From Campylobacter sp. (GTDB lineage Bacteria > Campylobacterota > Campylobacteria > Campylobacterales > Campylobacteraceae), in contig NZ_JAHZBQ010000003.1 of the NCBI RefSeq assembly GCF_019423325.1, positions 1-64,000 on the forward strand: a stretch of 64,000 nucleotides of DNA, read 5' to 3'. The stretch's first letter is position 1, and every line of letters starts with the position of its first letter. The notes beneath the pieces were generated by a model. That model was not told where the DNA came from, searched no databases, and was given only the letters and a program-made list of their open reading frames with translations. Below are positions 17,055-25,705 of this stretch, one piece after another. The position numbers were made by a program, and so were the translations under genes.

Positions 17055-18292
17055 AGCACTCCTTAATCACCAAAATTTCGGTTTTTTTTGTAATCGCGAT
17101 CATCTTAGTCTGCGTGCTTTTCATCACGTTCGCACGGATGCAGATGAATAGAGCTCTAGGCAGCATGCAGGCTAATCAAATAAACGCGGTCAATAATCTA
17201 CTTGAGCTATACAAGCGTAATGCCCCTCCCAGCGATATTGAGCGCTACTTCTCCAGCTATGGCTTGGAGCTTGTAAAAGACAAAAATATCATCCAAAACA
17301 TCATCACGAGTGGTAAAATTTTTTTTGTTCAAGACACTTCTATCGGCGAGTTTAGCTCGGTCGAGTATAATAATTCACTGTTTTTAAATATAAAAAACAA
17401 CTCTTTCGTCGTGGTTTTCGAAAGCCTCGGCACGAAGAATTTAAACGATCCGCTCTGGGTCGGGTTTCTGCTTACGATGGCGGTTTTAATCTCGCTTTAT
17501 CTATCAATCGTGCGAAGCTTCACGCCGCTAAAAAAACTAAGCAAAAATATCAAAAAATTCGCCCAAGGTAATTTGGACGTAAATTTAGCCGCCACGCATA
17601 GCGAGGACGAGATTGGGCAGGTCGCGCAGGAATTTAACAACGCGATTGCTAAAATTCAAGAGCTGATCCGCTCGCGCCAGCTGTTTTTGCGCACCATCAT
17701 GCACGAGCTCAAAACCCCGATCGGCAAGGGTAGACTCATTACGGAGATGCTCGATGACGAAACACAAAAAGAGCGGCTCGTAAATGTCTTCGAGCGGCTT
17801 GAAATTTTAATCAACGAGTTTGCCAAAATCGAGCAACTACTCTCAAAAAGCTACTCGCTCAACTATCAGGATTATCATTTCAGCCTCATTTTAGAGCAAG
17901 TAAAAGATATGTCTATGCTCGATAATTGGGACGAGCTCATCAGCACGGATATCGAGTGTGACGCGGTGATAAACGTGGATTTCGGGCTATTTGCACTAGC
18001 CATTAAAAATTTAATTGATAACGCCCTAAAATACTCCAGCGATAAAAAAGTCCGCATCATCTGCGATGAAAACAAAGTAAGCGTCGCCAACCGCGGAGCG
18101 GCGCTTGCAAAATCATTCGAGCACTACAAGCAGGCTTTCATTAGAAATAAAGACGAGAAAGCCACCGGCATGGGGCTTGGGCTCTATATCATCGATAAAA
18201 TTTGCGAGCTGCATAAATTCTGCTTCGAGTACAATTACAGCGACGGCACACACTACTTCTCGATCGTCTTTTCGCCGAAGGGCGCCATATGA
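17051..18292 (+). CDS. racS: Sensor histidine kinase RacS
   Basis: The 413-residue product has a membrane segment at about 8-28, a periplasmic sensor region of about 105 residues, and a second segment at about 136-155 followed by HAMP. The H-box is FLRTIMHELKTPIG with His218. N-box (NLIDNALKYS) and G-box (GMGLGLYI) follow for ATP binding. The periplasmic domain has no recognised ligand motif. It is coupled to racR by an ATGA overlap, and its stop overlaps the recR start. It is expected to phosphorylate RacR. Confidence 0.92.
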   Translation: MKHSLITKISVFFVIAIILVCVLFITFARMQMNRALGSMQANQINAVNNLLELYKRNAPPSDIERYFSSYGLELVKDKNIIQNIITSGKIFFVQDTSIGEFSSVEYNNSLFLNIKNNSFVVVFESLGTKNLNDPLWVGFLLTMAVLISLYLSIVRSFTPLKKLSKNIKKFAQGNLDVNLAATHSEDEIGQVAQEFNNAIAKIQELIRSRQLFLRTIMHELKTPIGKGRLITEMLDDETQKERLVNVFERLEILINEFAKIEQLLSKSYSLNYQDYHFSLILEQVKDMSMLDNWDELISTDIECDAVINVDFGLFALAIKNLIDNALKYSSDKKVRIICDENKVSVANRGAALAKSFEHYKQAFIRNKDEKATGMGLGLYIIDKICELHKFCFEYNYSDGTHYFSIVFSPKGAI

Positions 18293-18858
18293 GCGGCACA
18301 GACAGGTTCGAAGAGCTCGTAGCAAGCTTTGAAAAGCTCCCCGGCGTGGGCAAAAAATCCGCCCTGCGCTTTGCCTACTACGTAAGCGTGCAAAACTCCT
18401 TCCTAGGGCTAAATTTAGCGCACAATATCGAAGAGGCGGTGCGCGGACTGCACAGATGCCGCATCTGCGGAGCGGTATGCGAAGGCGAGATCTGCGAATA
18501 CTGCGCCGACGACGAGCGCGAAAGCGATAAAATTTGCATCGTCGAAAACCCAAAAGATATCTTTATTTTAGAGAGTAATAAAATTTACAACGGCCGCTAC
18601 TTCGTGCTAGACGCCGCTGACGAAGATAAAATCGCGGCGCTGCGCGCCATGGTAGAGCAAAACGGCGCGAGCGAGCTGATTTTCGCGCTGACGCCGGGCA
18701 TCAACTCCGACGGGATCATGCTTTACGTCGAGGATAAGCTCGCGGATCTGGGTTTGAAATTCACCAAGCTCGCCCAAGGCGTGCCTACGGGCGTGAGCTT
18801 AGATAACGTCGATATGCTCTCGCTAATAAAGGCGATCAACGGGCGCACTGAAATTTAG
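18289..18858 (+). CDS. recR: Recombination protein RecR
   Basis: The 189-residue product has the N-terminal helix-hairpin-helix (LPGVGKKSALRFAYY), then a four-cysteine zinc finger (CRICGAVCEGEICEYC). A Toprim domain follows (CIVENPKDIFILE, ALTPGINSDGIMLYVEDKL). RecR acts with RecO and RecF to load RecA on gapped DNA. It is the last gene of the racR-racS-recR unit and starts inside racS by a 4-base overlap. Confidence 0.95.
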   Translation: MSGTDRFEELVASFEKLPGVGKKSALRFAYYVSVQNSFLGLNLAHNIEEAVRGLHRCRICGAVCEGEICEYCADDERESDKICIVENPKDIFILESNKIYNGRYFVLDAADEDKIAALRAMVEQNGASELIFALTPGINSDGIMLYVEDKLADLGLKFTKLAQGVPTGVSLDNVDMLSLIKAINGRTEI

Positions 18859-19361
18859 AATTTCGATGAAATTTTAAATTTATGTGGGTAAATTTATCGG
18901 CTAAATTTAAAGCGCAAAGCAGCGAATAAGTTTTGCCGCGAAGCTCAAGCGGCTAAATTTCGGGCGTTAAATTTAAATAATGGACGTGCGACGAAATTTA
19001 CCGAAATTTACGCGGCTTCGGTGCGCGATACGATGCGGCAGGCACGGCGGCGCCCCGCTCGCTGCTAAATTTTAACGACGAGTTTGAGTCGTAAAATTTA
19101 AGCGCTCCCGTTTCAAAGCAGAGTTTTAAGCGCAGAATTTCGAACGCTCAAATTTTAAAAGGCGAAATTCTAAAGGTAAATTTAGATCGCTAAATTTTAA
19201 AAGCGGATTTAAAAGTAGCGAGACGGGGTTGCATGACGCTGCGAGCTCGTAATTAAAGGCGAATTTCAAGGCGCGCGGGAATGGTTTAAATTTTTAAATT
19301 TCGCCGACGCGGGATTTAAAAATTTAAACGTAATTTTCTATTATAATATTTAAGGACAAAG
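18859..19361. other. 503-base gene-free stretch before murC
   Basis: No gene is supported. The stretch is packed with AAATTT, TAAATTTTA and AAATTTAAA words. A TATAAT at 19342-19347 is only 15 bases before the murC GTG, so it would give an almost leaderless message, and I do not call it as a promoter with confidence. Confidence 0.5.
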
Positions 19362-20669
19362 GTGAAAAAGGTTCATTTTATCGGCATCGGCGGCATAGGC
19401 ATCTCCGCATTAGCGAGATTTTTACACGAGAAAAATTTTATCATTTCGGGTTCGGATATCAAAGAGAGCGAGACGACCTACAAGCTAAGAGCGGACGGCA
19501 TGGAGATCATCACTCCGCACGACGCTTCGGCGATTAAGGATCAGGAGATCGTCATCTACTCCGCCGCGATCAAAGAGGACAACGTCGAGCTGCAAGCCGC
19601 GCGCAAAAAAGGGATCGTCTGCCTCTCGCGCAAGGAGGCCCTGCCCTTCGTGCTAAAAGACAAGCGCGTCTTCGCAGTCGCCGGCGCGCACGGCAAAAGT
19701 ACCACGAGCGCGATAACCTCGGCGCTGATAGACGGCTCGGTTATCATCGGCGCGATCTCCAAGCAGTTCGGCTCGAATATGAAATACGAAAACAGCGAAA
19801 ATATCATCTTTGAAGCCGACGAGAGCGATTCAAGCTTTTTAAATTCCAATCCCTACGTCGCGGTCGTTACCAACGCCGAGCCCGAACATATGGATCATTA
19901 CGACAACGATTTGGATAAATTTCACGCGGCGTATCGCGGCTTTTTGGAGCGCGCCAAGATCCGCGTGATAAATGCCGAGGATGAGTTTTTAAGCTCGATA
20001 AAGCTCGGCTGTATCAAGCTCTTTCCTTCGCGCGACATAACGGATCTAAAGGTGCTGCTACGCGATCATCAGCCCTTTATGAGCTTTAATCTTAAAGAGC
20101 TCGGACGCTTCGAGGTTTACGGGCTAGGAAGGCACATCGCCATAGACGCGTCGCTGGCGATCCTAGCCGCAGCGTGCGAGACAGGGCTAGAGCAGATCCG
20201 CAAAAATTTACTGAATTACCAAGGGATCAAAAAGCGCTTCGACATCCTGTGCGCCACCCCAAACTTCGTGCTCATCGACGACTACGGCCACCATCCTACC
20301 GAGATCAGAGCGACGCTGCAAAGCGCGCGCGAATACGCTAGCCTGCTAGGTCTTAGCAAGATCACGGCGATCTTTCAGCCGCACCGCTTCAGCAGACTTA
20401 AGGCGAATTTAAACGCTTTTAAAGAGTGCTTTGCGGGTGTAGAAGAGCTAGTGGTGCTGCCCGTTTACGCCGCGGGCGAACCTAGCAACGGTATCGATCT
20501 AAAAGAGGAATTTAAGGGGCTCGGAGCGCTATTTACCGAGAGGGTCTTTAGAAACGGCGAGAAGATAGAATTTAGCGATATTTTCGGCGTCCGCCACATC
20601 ATAAACGACGGCCTCGTGATCGGATTTGGCGCAGGCGACATCACCTATCAGCTGCGCGGAGAATTTTAA
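19362..20669 (+). CDS. murC: UDP-N-acetylmuramate--L-alanine ligase
   Basis: The 435-residue product starts at a GTG with a TAAGGAC site. It has the N-terminal nucleotide-binding GIGGIGISALARFL, the ATP loop GAHGKSTTSA at about 108-117, the central EADESDSSF, and the C-terminal YGHHPTEIRATL. MurC adds L-Ala to UDP-MurNAc in the cytosol, the first step of the peptidoglycan stem peptide. As in C. jejuni, it is followed by a small membrane protein gene and mutS2. Confidence 0.96.
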   Translation: MKKVHFIGIGGIGISALARFLHEKNFIISGSDIKESETTYKLRADGMEIITPHDASAIKDQEIVIYSAAIKEDNVELQAARKKGIVCLSRKEALPFVLKDKRVFAVAGAHGKSTTSAITSALIDGSVIIGAISKQFGSNMKYENSENIIFEADESDSSFLNSNPYVAVVTNAEPEHMDHYDNDLDKFHAAYRGFLERAKIRVINAEDEFLSSIKLGCIKLFPSRDITDLKVLLRDHQPFMSFNLKELGRFEVYGLGRHIAIDASLAILAAACETGLEQIRKNLLNYQGIKKRFDILCATPNFVLIDDYGHHPTEIRATLQSAREYASLLGLSKITAIFQPHRFSRLKANLNAFKECFAGVEELVVLPVYAAGEPSNGIDLKEEFKGLGALFTERVFRNGEKIEFSDIFGVRHIINDGLVIGFGAGDITYQLRGEF

Positions 20670-20730
20670 GCTTGAAAGCTCTCGCCAAATTTATTAGACA
20701 AACTCCGCAGCGGGCGGGCAAGGATAAAAT

Positions 20731-21513
20731 TTGAGATTTTTAGTATTTGTTTTCGCATTTTTATTTATCGCGGCGATCTTTTTCGTGCGGGACGAAATTT
20801 TAAGCAAAAGGGCCAAAATCATCGCCACGGTGCTGATCGTGCTGCTGTGCGCGGGAGCGTATCTTTATGAAAGCGCGAGCGAGCACTCCGCCAAGCTTGA
20901 GGAGGAGATGGTGTCTAAATTTAACGCAGGCGCCAGATTAAGATGCGGCGGCGCAATAAATTCCGCTTCTGAAACACGCGGCGCGGCAAATTCCTATCCC
21001 GAAAAACACGGCGCGGATGCGAAAAATTTGGGCGCGAAAGCCGACGAAGCAAATTTAAACGCGCAAGGCGAGGCCGCTTCCGCTACGCAAAGCTCCGCCG
21101 CTCAAACGAACGAGCAGGCTTCAGCCGCGCAAATAAACGGCACCGTCTCGGACGGGCAAAATTCCGCACAAAGCCCTACTTCGCAAAATTCTACGCAACA
21201 AAACGATACGCAGAGTCTCACGCCGCAAAATTCCGAGAATCAAGGAGGTACGCGAAGCTCTGCCTCACAAAATTCTACGCAACATTCCGCGCAACGAGAC
21301 GACGCGCAAAGCTATAGTCCGCAAGCCTCCGCGCAGAATTCTAAAACTACGCAAAATTTTGCCGCAGACAAAGAGCAGGGCTCCGCGCAGATCGTAACAC
21401 GAGAAAATTTCACCTACTCCTTTTCGATGGGCGCTTTCATCGCCAAAAAGAGCGCGGACGCGGAGTTTAAGGGCAAAACCTACAAGATTAAAGAGTGCGT
21501 TTATGATCAGTGA
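20731..21513 (+). CDS. Membrane protein with a Q/S/N/T-rich low-complexity region
   Basis: The 260-residue product starts at a TTG after an AAGGATA site. Two membrane segments lie at about 1-18 and 29-47. A region from about 85 to 215 is almost only Ala, Gln, Ser, Asn and Thr, with QNSTQ-, SAQ- and PQNS-type repeats. The C-terminal 45 residues are ordered (ENFTYSFSMGAFIAKKSADAEFKGKTYKIKECVYDQ in part) and may be the functional end. The position between murC and mutS2 matches a small membrane protein gene in C. jejuni. The function is unknown. It overlaps mutS2 by 11 bases. Confidence 0.75.
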   Translation: MRFLVFVFAFLFIAAIFFVRDEILSKRAKIIATVLIVLLCAGAYLYESASEHSAKLEEEMVSKFNAGARLRCGGAINSASETRGAANSYPEKHGADAKNLGAKADEANLNAQGEAASATQSSAAQTNEQASAAQINGTVSDGQNSAQSPTSQNSTQQNDTQSLTPQNSENQGGTRSSASQNSTQHSAQRDDAQSYSPQASAQNSKTTQNFAADKEQGSAQIVTRENFTYSFSMGAFIAKKSADAEFKGKTYKIKECVYDQ

Positions 21514-23710
21514 CGAACTCTTTATGCGCCTCGATCTAGGCGAGTACCTAGAGAAATTTAAAAGCTTTTTGGCGCGCGAAAAGCCGCTGTTTTTAAGCGG
21601 CGATAGCAAGCTAAATTTTGAAAAAATTTCGGAGCTTACGAAATTTGATCTCGCGCAGTGCGAAAGCGTCGCGAACCTAGACGACGCGCTGATGCGCATC
21701 TCAAAGCATGGCGTGCTTCATATCAGCGAAATTTACGAGTTTAGCAAGATCGTTCGCTACTTTTTATATCTCAAAAAGCAGCCTTTTGAGGGCAAACTCT
21801 CCGCTTGGCTTGCGAAGATCGAGATTCCTGCGCCCATTGCGCAATTAAAGGATTATTTCGATGACCAGGGCGGCTTTCGCGACGCGATAGACGAGCGCTT
21901 CGGCGCGCTAAACGAGGCGTTTAAAATAAAAAAGGGCGAGATCGAGCAGACGTTAAAAAGGCTGATCTATTCCAAAGCCCTTTCGCCCTATCTCGCCGAC
22001 ACGCAGATCCACTACATAAGCGACACCGAGGCCCTGCTGGTGCGCGGCGGCTTTAATCATGTGCTAAAAGGCAGCGTCGTAGCGCGCTCAAGCGGAGGCT
22101 ATTTTTACGTGCTTCCCGACGCAATCGCGGCTCTGAAGTCCGCTCAAAGCGCGATTTTGGATAAAAAAGAGCAGATCGTATTCGAGCACTGCAAGCAGAT
22201 CAGCGCGGTTTTTAATAAAAACTTAGCCTTTTTGAAATTTATAAACATCGCCTTCGATCAGATCGACGCGCTGATTGCGCGCGCCGCGATGGCAAGAGCG
22301 AGCGATTATGAGTTCGTCTTGCCTGAGCCCTCGCGCGACATCGTCCTAGACAGCTTCGCCCACCCCGCGCTTAAAAATCCAAAGCGCGTGAGCGTCGAAT
22401 TTACGGGTAAAATTCTGCTCATCACCGGCGTGAATGCGGGCGGAAAATCGATGCTTTTAAAAAGCATTCTAAGCGCGGCGCTGCTAGCCAAGTACCTCCT
22501 TCCGATGCCTATTCGCGCAAGCCTCAGCCGCATCGGCACCTTTAAGGAGTTCGAGCTCGTAATGGAGGATCCGCAAAACTCCAAAAACGACATCTCGACC
22601 TTCGCGGGTAGGATGGTTGCCTTTAGCAAGCTGTTCGGGCGCAAAGAAATTCTAATCGGCGTCGATGAGATCGAGCTGGGTACCGATTTTGAGGAGGCTG
22701 CAAGCCTATACGGCGCGATGATCGAGCAGCTGATAAGCAGCGACGTGAAGATGATCATCACCACGCATCATAAGCGCCTGGCGATGCTGCTTGCGAAAGA
22801 TCCGCGCGTGGAGCTGCTGGCGGCACTTTACGACGAGAAAAACAGCGCGCCGAAATATGAGTTTTTAAAGGGCACGATCGGCAAATCCTACGCCTTTGAA
22901 ACCGCGCTGCGCTACGGCATAGCGCAAAATTTGATCGCTGCGGCGCGCAAAAACTACGGCGAAAACAAAGAGAACCTAAACGAAGCGATCTCAAAAGCGA
23001 TAAATTTAGAGCTTGAGTTAAAACAAAAGCTGGCACAGACGCAGCAAAAAGAGGAGAAGCTGGATGCGCTGAGCGAAGCGCTAAAAGATCAGCGCGAGCG
23101 CGCGCAAAGCGAGCTGAAGGCGGAGCTTTCAAAGCTGCAAAACGAATACTACCGCGCCATTTCGGAGGCCAAACGCAGCGTGAGCCTAAGCGACGTGCGC
23201 GAAAAGCAGCGCGCCATAAACCGCGCAAACGAGCTTGCACGGGCTGTGCAGCAGCCCGAACTCGGCACGCCCGAGCCGCAAAGCCTCAAGGTGGGCGATC
23301 GCGTAAAATACGGCAAGATCAAGGGCGAAATTTTATCGCTCAGCAAAACCCAGGCGCTGATGCTAAGCGACGGTATCAGGCTACGCGTGCCGCTTAGCGA
23401 GCTAAAGCGCAGCGGCGCGGCGCCCGTGCCCGCAAAAAATATCAGCATCAAGGTGCAAAAGCCCGCCTCCGCGTCGCTGAGCCTCGATCTGCACGGCTTG
23501 CGCGCCGAGGAAGCGATCAGCAGGCTTGATAAATTTATCAGCCAAAGCCTCGTGATGGGCTTTGATGAGATCATCGTGAAACACGGCATCGGCACGGGCA
23601 AGCTCGCGTTCGCGGTAAAGGAGTTTTTAAAATCGCACCCCAGCGTCAAGGGCTTTCGCGACGGCACGCCCGCAGAAGGGGGCTTCGGCTCAAAGGTCGT
23701 CTCGCTTTAG
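21503..23710 (+). CDS. mutS2: Endonuclease MutS2
   Basis: The 735-residue product has the MutS core and clamp helices, then the ATPase with Walker A GVNAGGKSMLLKS at about 309-321 and Walker B LIGVDEIELG. A long Lys/Glu/Gln-rich coiled coil runs from about 490 to 570. A C-terminal Smr nuclease domain starts near 655 (LDLHGLRAEEAI, then HGIGTGKL). It lacks the mismatch-recognition domain of MutS1. MutS2 is known to suppress recombination or rescue collided ribosomes, depending on the species. It is the last gene of its unit; repeat-rich DNA follows. Confidence 0.94.
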   Translation: MISDELFMRLDLGEYLEKFKSFLAREKPLFLSGDSKLNFEKISELTKFDLAQCESVANLDDALMRISKHGVLHISEIYEFSKIVRYFLYLKKQPFEGKLSAWLAKIEIPAPIAQLKDYFDDQGGFRDAIDERFGALNEAFKIKKGEIEQTLKRLIYSKALSPYLADTQIHYISDTEALLVRGGFNHVLKGSVVARSSGGYFYVLPDAIAALKSAQSAILDKKEQIVFEHCKQISAVFNKNLAFLKFINIAFDQIDALIARAAMARASDYEFVLPEPSRDIVLDSFAHPALKNPKRVSVEFTGKILLITGVNAGGKSMLLKSILSAALLAKYLLPMPIRASLSRIGTFKEFELVMEDPQNSKNDISTFAGRMVAFSKLFGRKEILIGVDEIELGTDFEEAASLYGAMIEQLISSDVKMIITTHHKRLAMLLAKDPRVELLAALYDEKNSAPKYEFLKGTIGKSYAFETALRYGIAQNLIAAARKNYGENKENLNEAISKAINLELELKQKLAQTQQKEEKLDALSEALKDQRERAQSELKAELSKLQNEYYRAISEAKRSVSLSDVREKQRAINRANELARAVQQPELGTPEPQSLKVGDRVKYGKIKGEILSLSKTQALMLSDGIRLRVPLSELKRSGAAPVPAKNISIKVQKPASASLSLDLHGLRAEEAISRLDKFISQSLVMGFDEIIVKHGIGTGKLAFAVKEFLKSHPSVKGFRDGTPAEGGFGSKVVSL

Positions 23711-23837
23711 GCTTAGGCTCGAAGACCCTTTCGCTTCAGACGCGAGCGCGAATGATTTAGACGCGGAATTTCGCCGTGGGATTTATAGCTTGGCTTTTCG
23801 CTAAAATTTCATGCGGCGCAGCCGCAATTTAAATAAC

Positions 23838-23938
23838 GCGGACGTAGTCCGCACCGCTTAAAGCGTCGTCGGGGGTTGGGTGGGGCTTGGGGCGGGAAGG
23901 GGAGCGACCTCGCAATTCAAGCTCCCTTCCCGCCCCAA
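23838..23938 (+). repeat. Composite two-hairpin repeat, copy A
   Basis: The short hairpin GCGGAC-GTA-GTCCGC is at 23838-23852. A G-rich spacer at 23871-23890 follows. The large hairpin has its left arm at 23887-23905 (TTGGGGCGGGAAGGGGAGC) and right arm at 23921-23938, which pair over 18 bases with one bulged G. The loop begins GACCTCGCAATT. Confidence 0.75.
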
Positions 23939-24163
23939 ATGCGGTACTGAGCTTAGACGCAGAATTTTACCTTAAAATTCTGCGGCGAAATTCTAATACA
24001 GTTTTGCACAAGAGTTTTATAGTTTAGCTTTGCGATAAATTTCAGCGAGAACTTGCGCCAAATTTACACGATACAGCCGTTTTCAGTATGGCTTTGCGTT
24101 AAATTTTATAAAAATGTAGTTGCACCAGAACTTCATACGGTGTAGTCGCAATGTAAAATAAGC

Positions 24164-24249
24164 GCGGACGTAGTCCGCACCGCTAGCGTCGCGCGGGTGG
24201 GGGTTGGTAAGGGGGCGCCCCGCTAACTCTGAGCGCCGCCCCCCCTTAC
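24164..24249 (+). repeat. Composite two-hairpin repeat, copy B
   Basis: The same short hairpin GCGGAC-GTA-GTCCGC is at 24164-24178, followed by ACCGCT as in copy A and by GGGGGTTGG. The large hairpin at 24207-24249 runs from GTAAGGGGGCG to CCCCCCCTTAC with some mismatches. Confidence 0.7.
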
Positions 24250-24339
24250 GGATTATGTGTAACGCATACGCCGGCTCGAATTTATAAAGATTTCACTATG
24301 TTAAATTTCAGTATTTTTAGCTCTTTGTGTATTTCTTTC

Positions 24340-24386
24340 GGGGCGGGAAGGGGAGCGACCTCGTAATTGGGGCCCCTTCCCGCCCC
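24340..24386 (+). repeat. Large hairpin repeat, copy C
   Basis: Left arm GGGGCGGGAAGGGGAGC (24340-24356) pairs with the right arm at 24371-24386. The loop starts GACCTCGTAATT, as in copy A. The short hairpin is missing. Confidence 0.7.
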
Positions 24387-24545
24387 AAGAGAAACATATC
24401 GTGGGTTAAAATTTAAACGGAATTTTATAAAGGCAAGTGCTACTTTTAAATTTATAAATAGCGAAACGGCAATATAAATTTGGAATTTAAAATTTCGCTA
24501 TATAAAATTTTATCTCTAGAGATTAGGTCGTGGCGACGTTTTCTC

Positions 24546-24706
24546 TTAAGGGGGAAGGGGCGCTACTTGCTCTGCTTCGCTGTGCTCGCAAGAAACGCTG
24601 CCAGGCTAAGCCTTGCGTCGCTACGCTCGTTTTGCGAGGCGCTCCCCCTTCCCCCTTAAAATCCCCCAACCCCTGGTACGCTCAAGGGGCGAGCCTTACG
24701 GCTCGC
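24546..24706 (-). repeat. Composite two-hairpin repeat, copy D (inverted)
   Basis: The large hairpin has arms at 24546-24563 and 24639-24659 around an 75-base loop that can itself fold. On the minus strand it is preceded by GGGGTTGGGGG and by a short hairpin at 24689-24706 with arms GCGAGCC and GGCTCGC around a GTAA loop. The order matches copies A and B in reverse orientation. Confidence 0.65.
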
Positions 24707-24840
24707 GTTAAATTTTAATAGGGGTTGAATTACGGCATGCTAAATTTTAAAATTTAGCCGAAATTTACAGCTCACAAAATTTTAAAATTCCAAGCGCAAA
24801 AGAATTTTGAAATTCCAAATACGATAAAATTTAAGTGGCG

Positions 24841-24942
24841 GCGAAATTTTAGAATTCCTATTAGTGGCGAAATTTCGGAATTCTTATAGGCAGCGGAATT
24901 TCAAAATTCTAATCTGCAACGAAATTCTAAAATTCCATAAAT
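24841..24942 (+). repeat. Tandem array of AAATTT-type palindromic units
   Basis: Four units of about 26 bases start GCGAAATTTTAGAATTCC, GCGAAATTTCGGAATTCT, GCGGAATTTCAAAATTCT and CGAAATTCTAAAATTCC. Each has an imperfect inverted repeat. The array ends about 28 bases before the CorA gene. Confidence 0.6.
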
Positions 24943-24969
24943 TTAAAACGACTGAATAAGGAGGCCTCA

Positions 24970-25689
24970 TTGAACCCGATTACCGAAAAGCGCAGCGTTT
25001 CGGGCTACTACTACGCCGAGGATCGCGAGTATGTGTACTTTGTGACGGACGCGCCGCGCGAGCAAAACTACCGCTTTATTTTCGACGCGGGCGCAATCTA
25101 TTTGCAAGAGGGTGCCGCCGAGGTGCGGCTTAGCAGCGAGGAGGAGTTTTTCGCAGTCGTAAAAAAGATCCTAGCGCAGTACCGCGATAAAATTTTAGAG
25201 CACTCCGCGGAGCTTGAGAATTACGAAAAAATCTACACGCGCCACGGCGATTTTTCAAAATTTATGAAAAGGCATTCGATCCTAAAATACGAAATCCGCA
25301 AATTTCAAAACAAAATTTCGCATTTTTACGAGGCGCTGCTCATCTGCGGAAACGAGCAAGCGGCCCTTAAAAAGCGGCTGAAAAACTACGCCTACGAAGC
25401 GGGCGTTTTCAAAGGCGTGATGAGCGAATACGCCGTCAGGATCGAGGATATCTATCAGTTCATCCAAGGTCTCAAAAACGACAAGATCAGCCGCAATATC
25501 TACATCCTCACGATCATCTCGTCGCTGCTTTTGCCGCTAAATTTCATCACGAGCTTTTTCGGGATGAACACGACGGGGCTGTTTTTAAGCGACTCGGCGC
25601 ACGGCACGCTCATCGTGACGCTTGCGATGTGCGTGATTTTTGCGGCGATGGTCGGCTTTTTTATGCTCTACGTCAAAAAACGAAACTAA
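24970..25689 (+). CDS. CorA-family divalent cation transporter, short form
   Basis: The 239-residue product starts at a TTG with an AAGGAGG site. It has a reduced N-terminal domain, a long charged helix at about 80-165, and two C-terminal membrane segments. The first ends in the pore signature FFGMNTTG, with GMN at 198-200. CorA proteins form pentamers that admit Mg2+, Co2+ or Ni2+. Standard CorA proteins are about 310-350 residues; this one lacks much of the N-terminal alpha/beta domain. The ion is not predictable. Confidence 0.85.
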   Translation: MNPITEKRSVSGYYYAEDREYVYFVTDAPREQNYRFIFDAGAIYLQEGAAEVRLSSEEEFFAVVKKILAQYRDKILEHSAELENYEKIYTRHGDFSKFMKRHSILKYEIRKFQNKISHFYEALLICGNEQAALKKRLKNYAYEAGVFKGVMSEYAVRIEDIYQFIQGLKNDKISRNIYILTIISSLLLPLNFITSFFGMNTTGLFLSDSAHGTLIVTLAMCVIFAAMVGFFMLYVKKRN

Positions 25690-25705
25690 AGCGGAGAGAT
25701 AAAAT

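Larger units (their letters stand above)
23711..24969. other. 1.26 kb repeat-rich intergenic region after mutS2
   Basis: No gene is supported. The region holds four long GC-rich hairpins (23887-23938, 24207-24249, 24340-24386, 24546-24659) and three short hairpins with a GTA or GTAA loop. It ends with a tandem array of AAATTT-type palindromes at 24841-24942. An open frame at 24530-24718 lies over the largest hairpin and is rejected as a gene. Confidence 0.7.

Noticed and set aside
19342..19347. murC promoter
   Set aside because: A TATAAT is present, but the transcript would begin within or after the ribosome site, so it is doubtful.
24530..24718. Plus-strand open frame of 62 codons
   Set aside because: It lies wholly over the arms and loop of hairpin repeat D and has no ribosome site; the peptide is arginine/proline-rich, as expected of GC-rich repeat DNA.
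24841..24942. CRISPR array
   Set aside because: Units are contiguous and palindromic with no unique spacers, and no cas gene is nearby.
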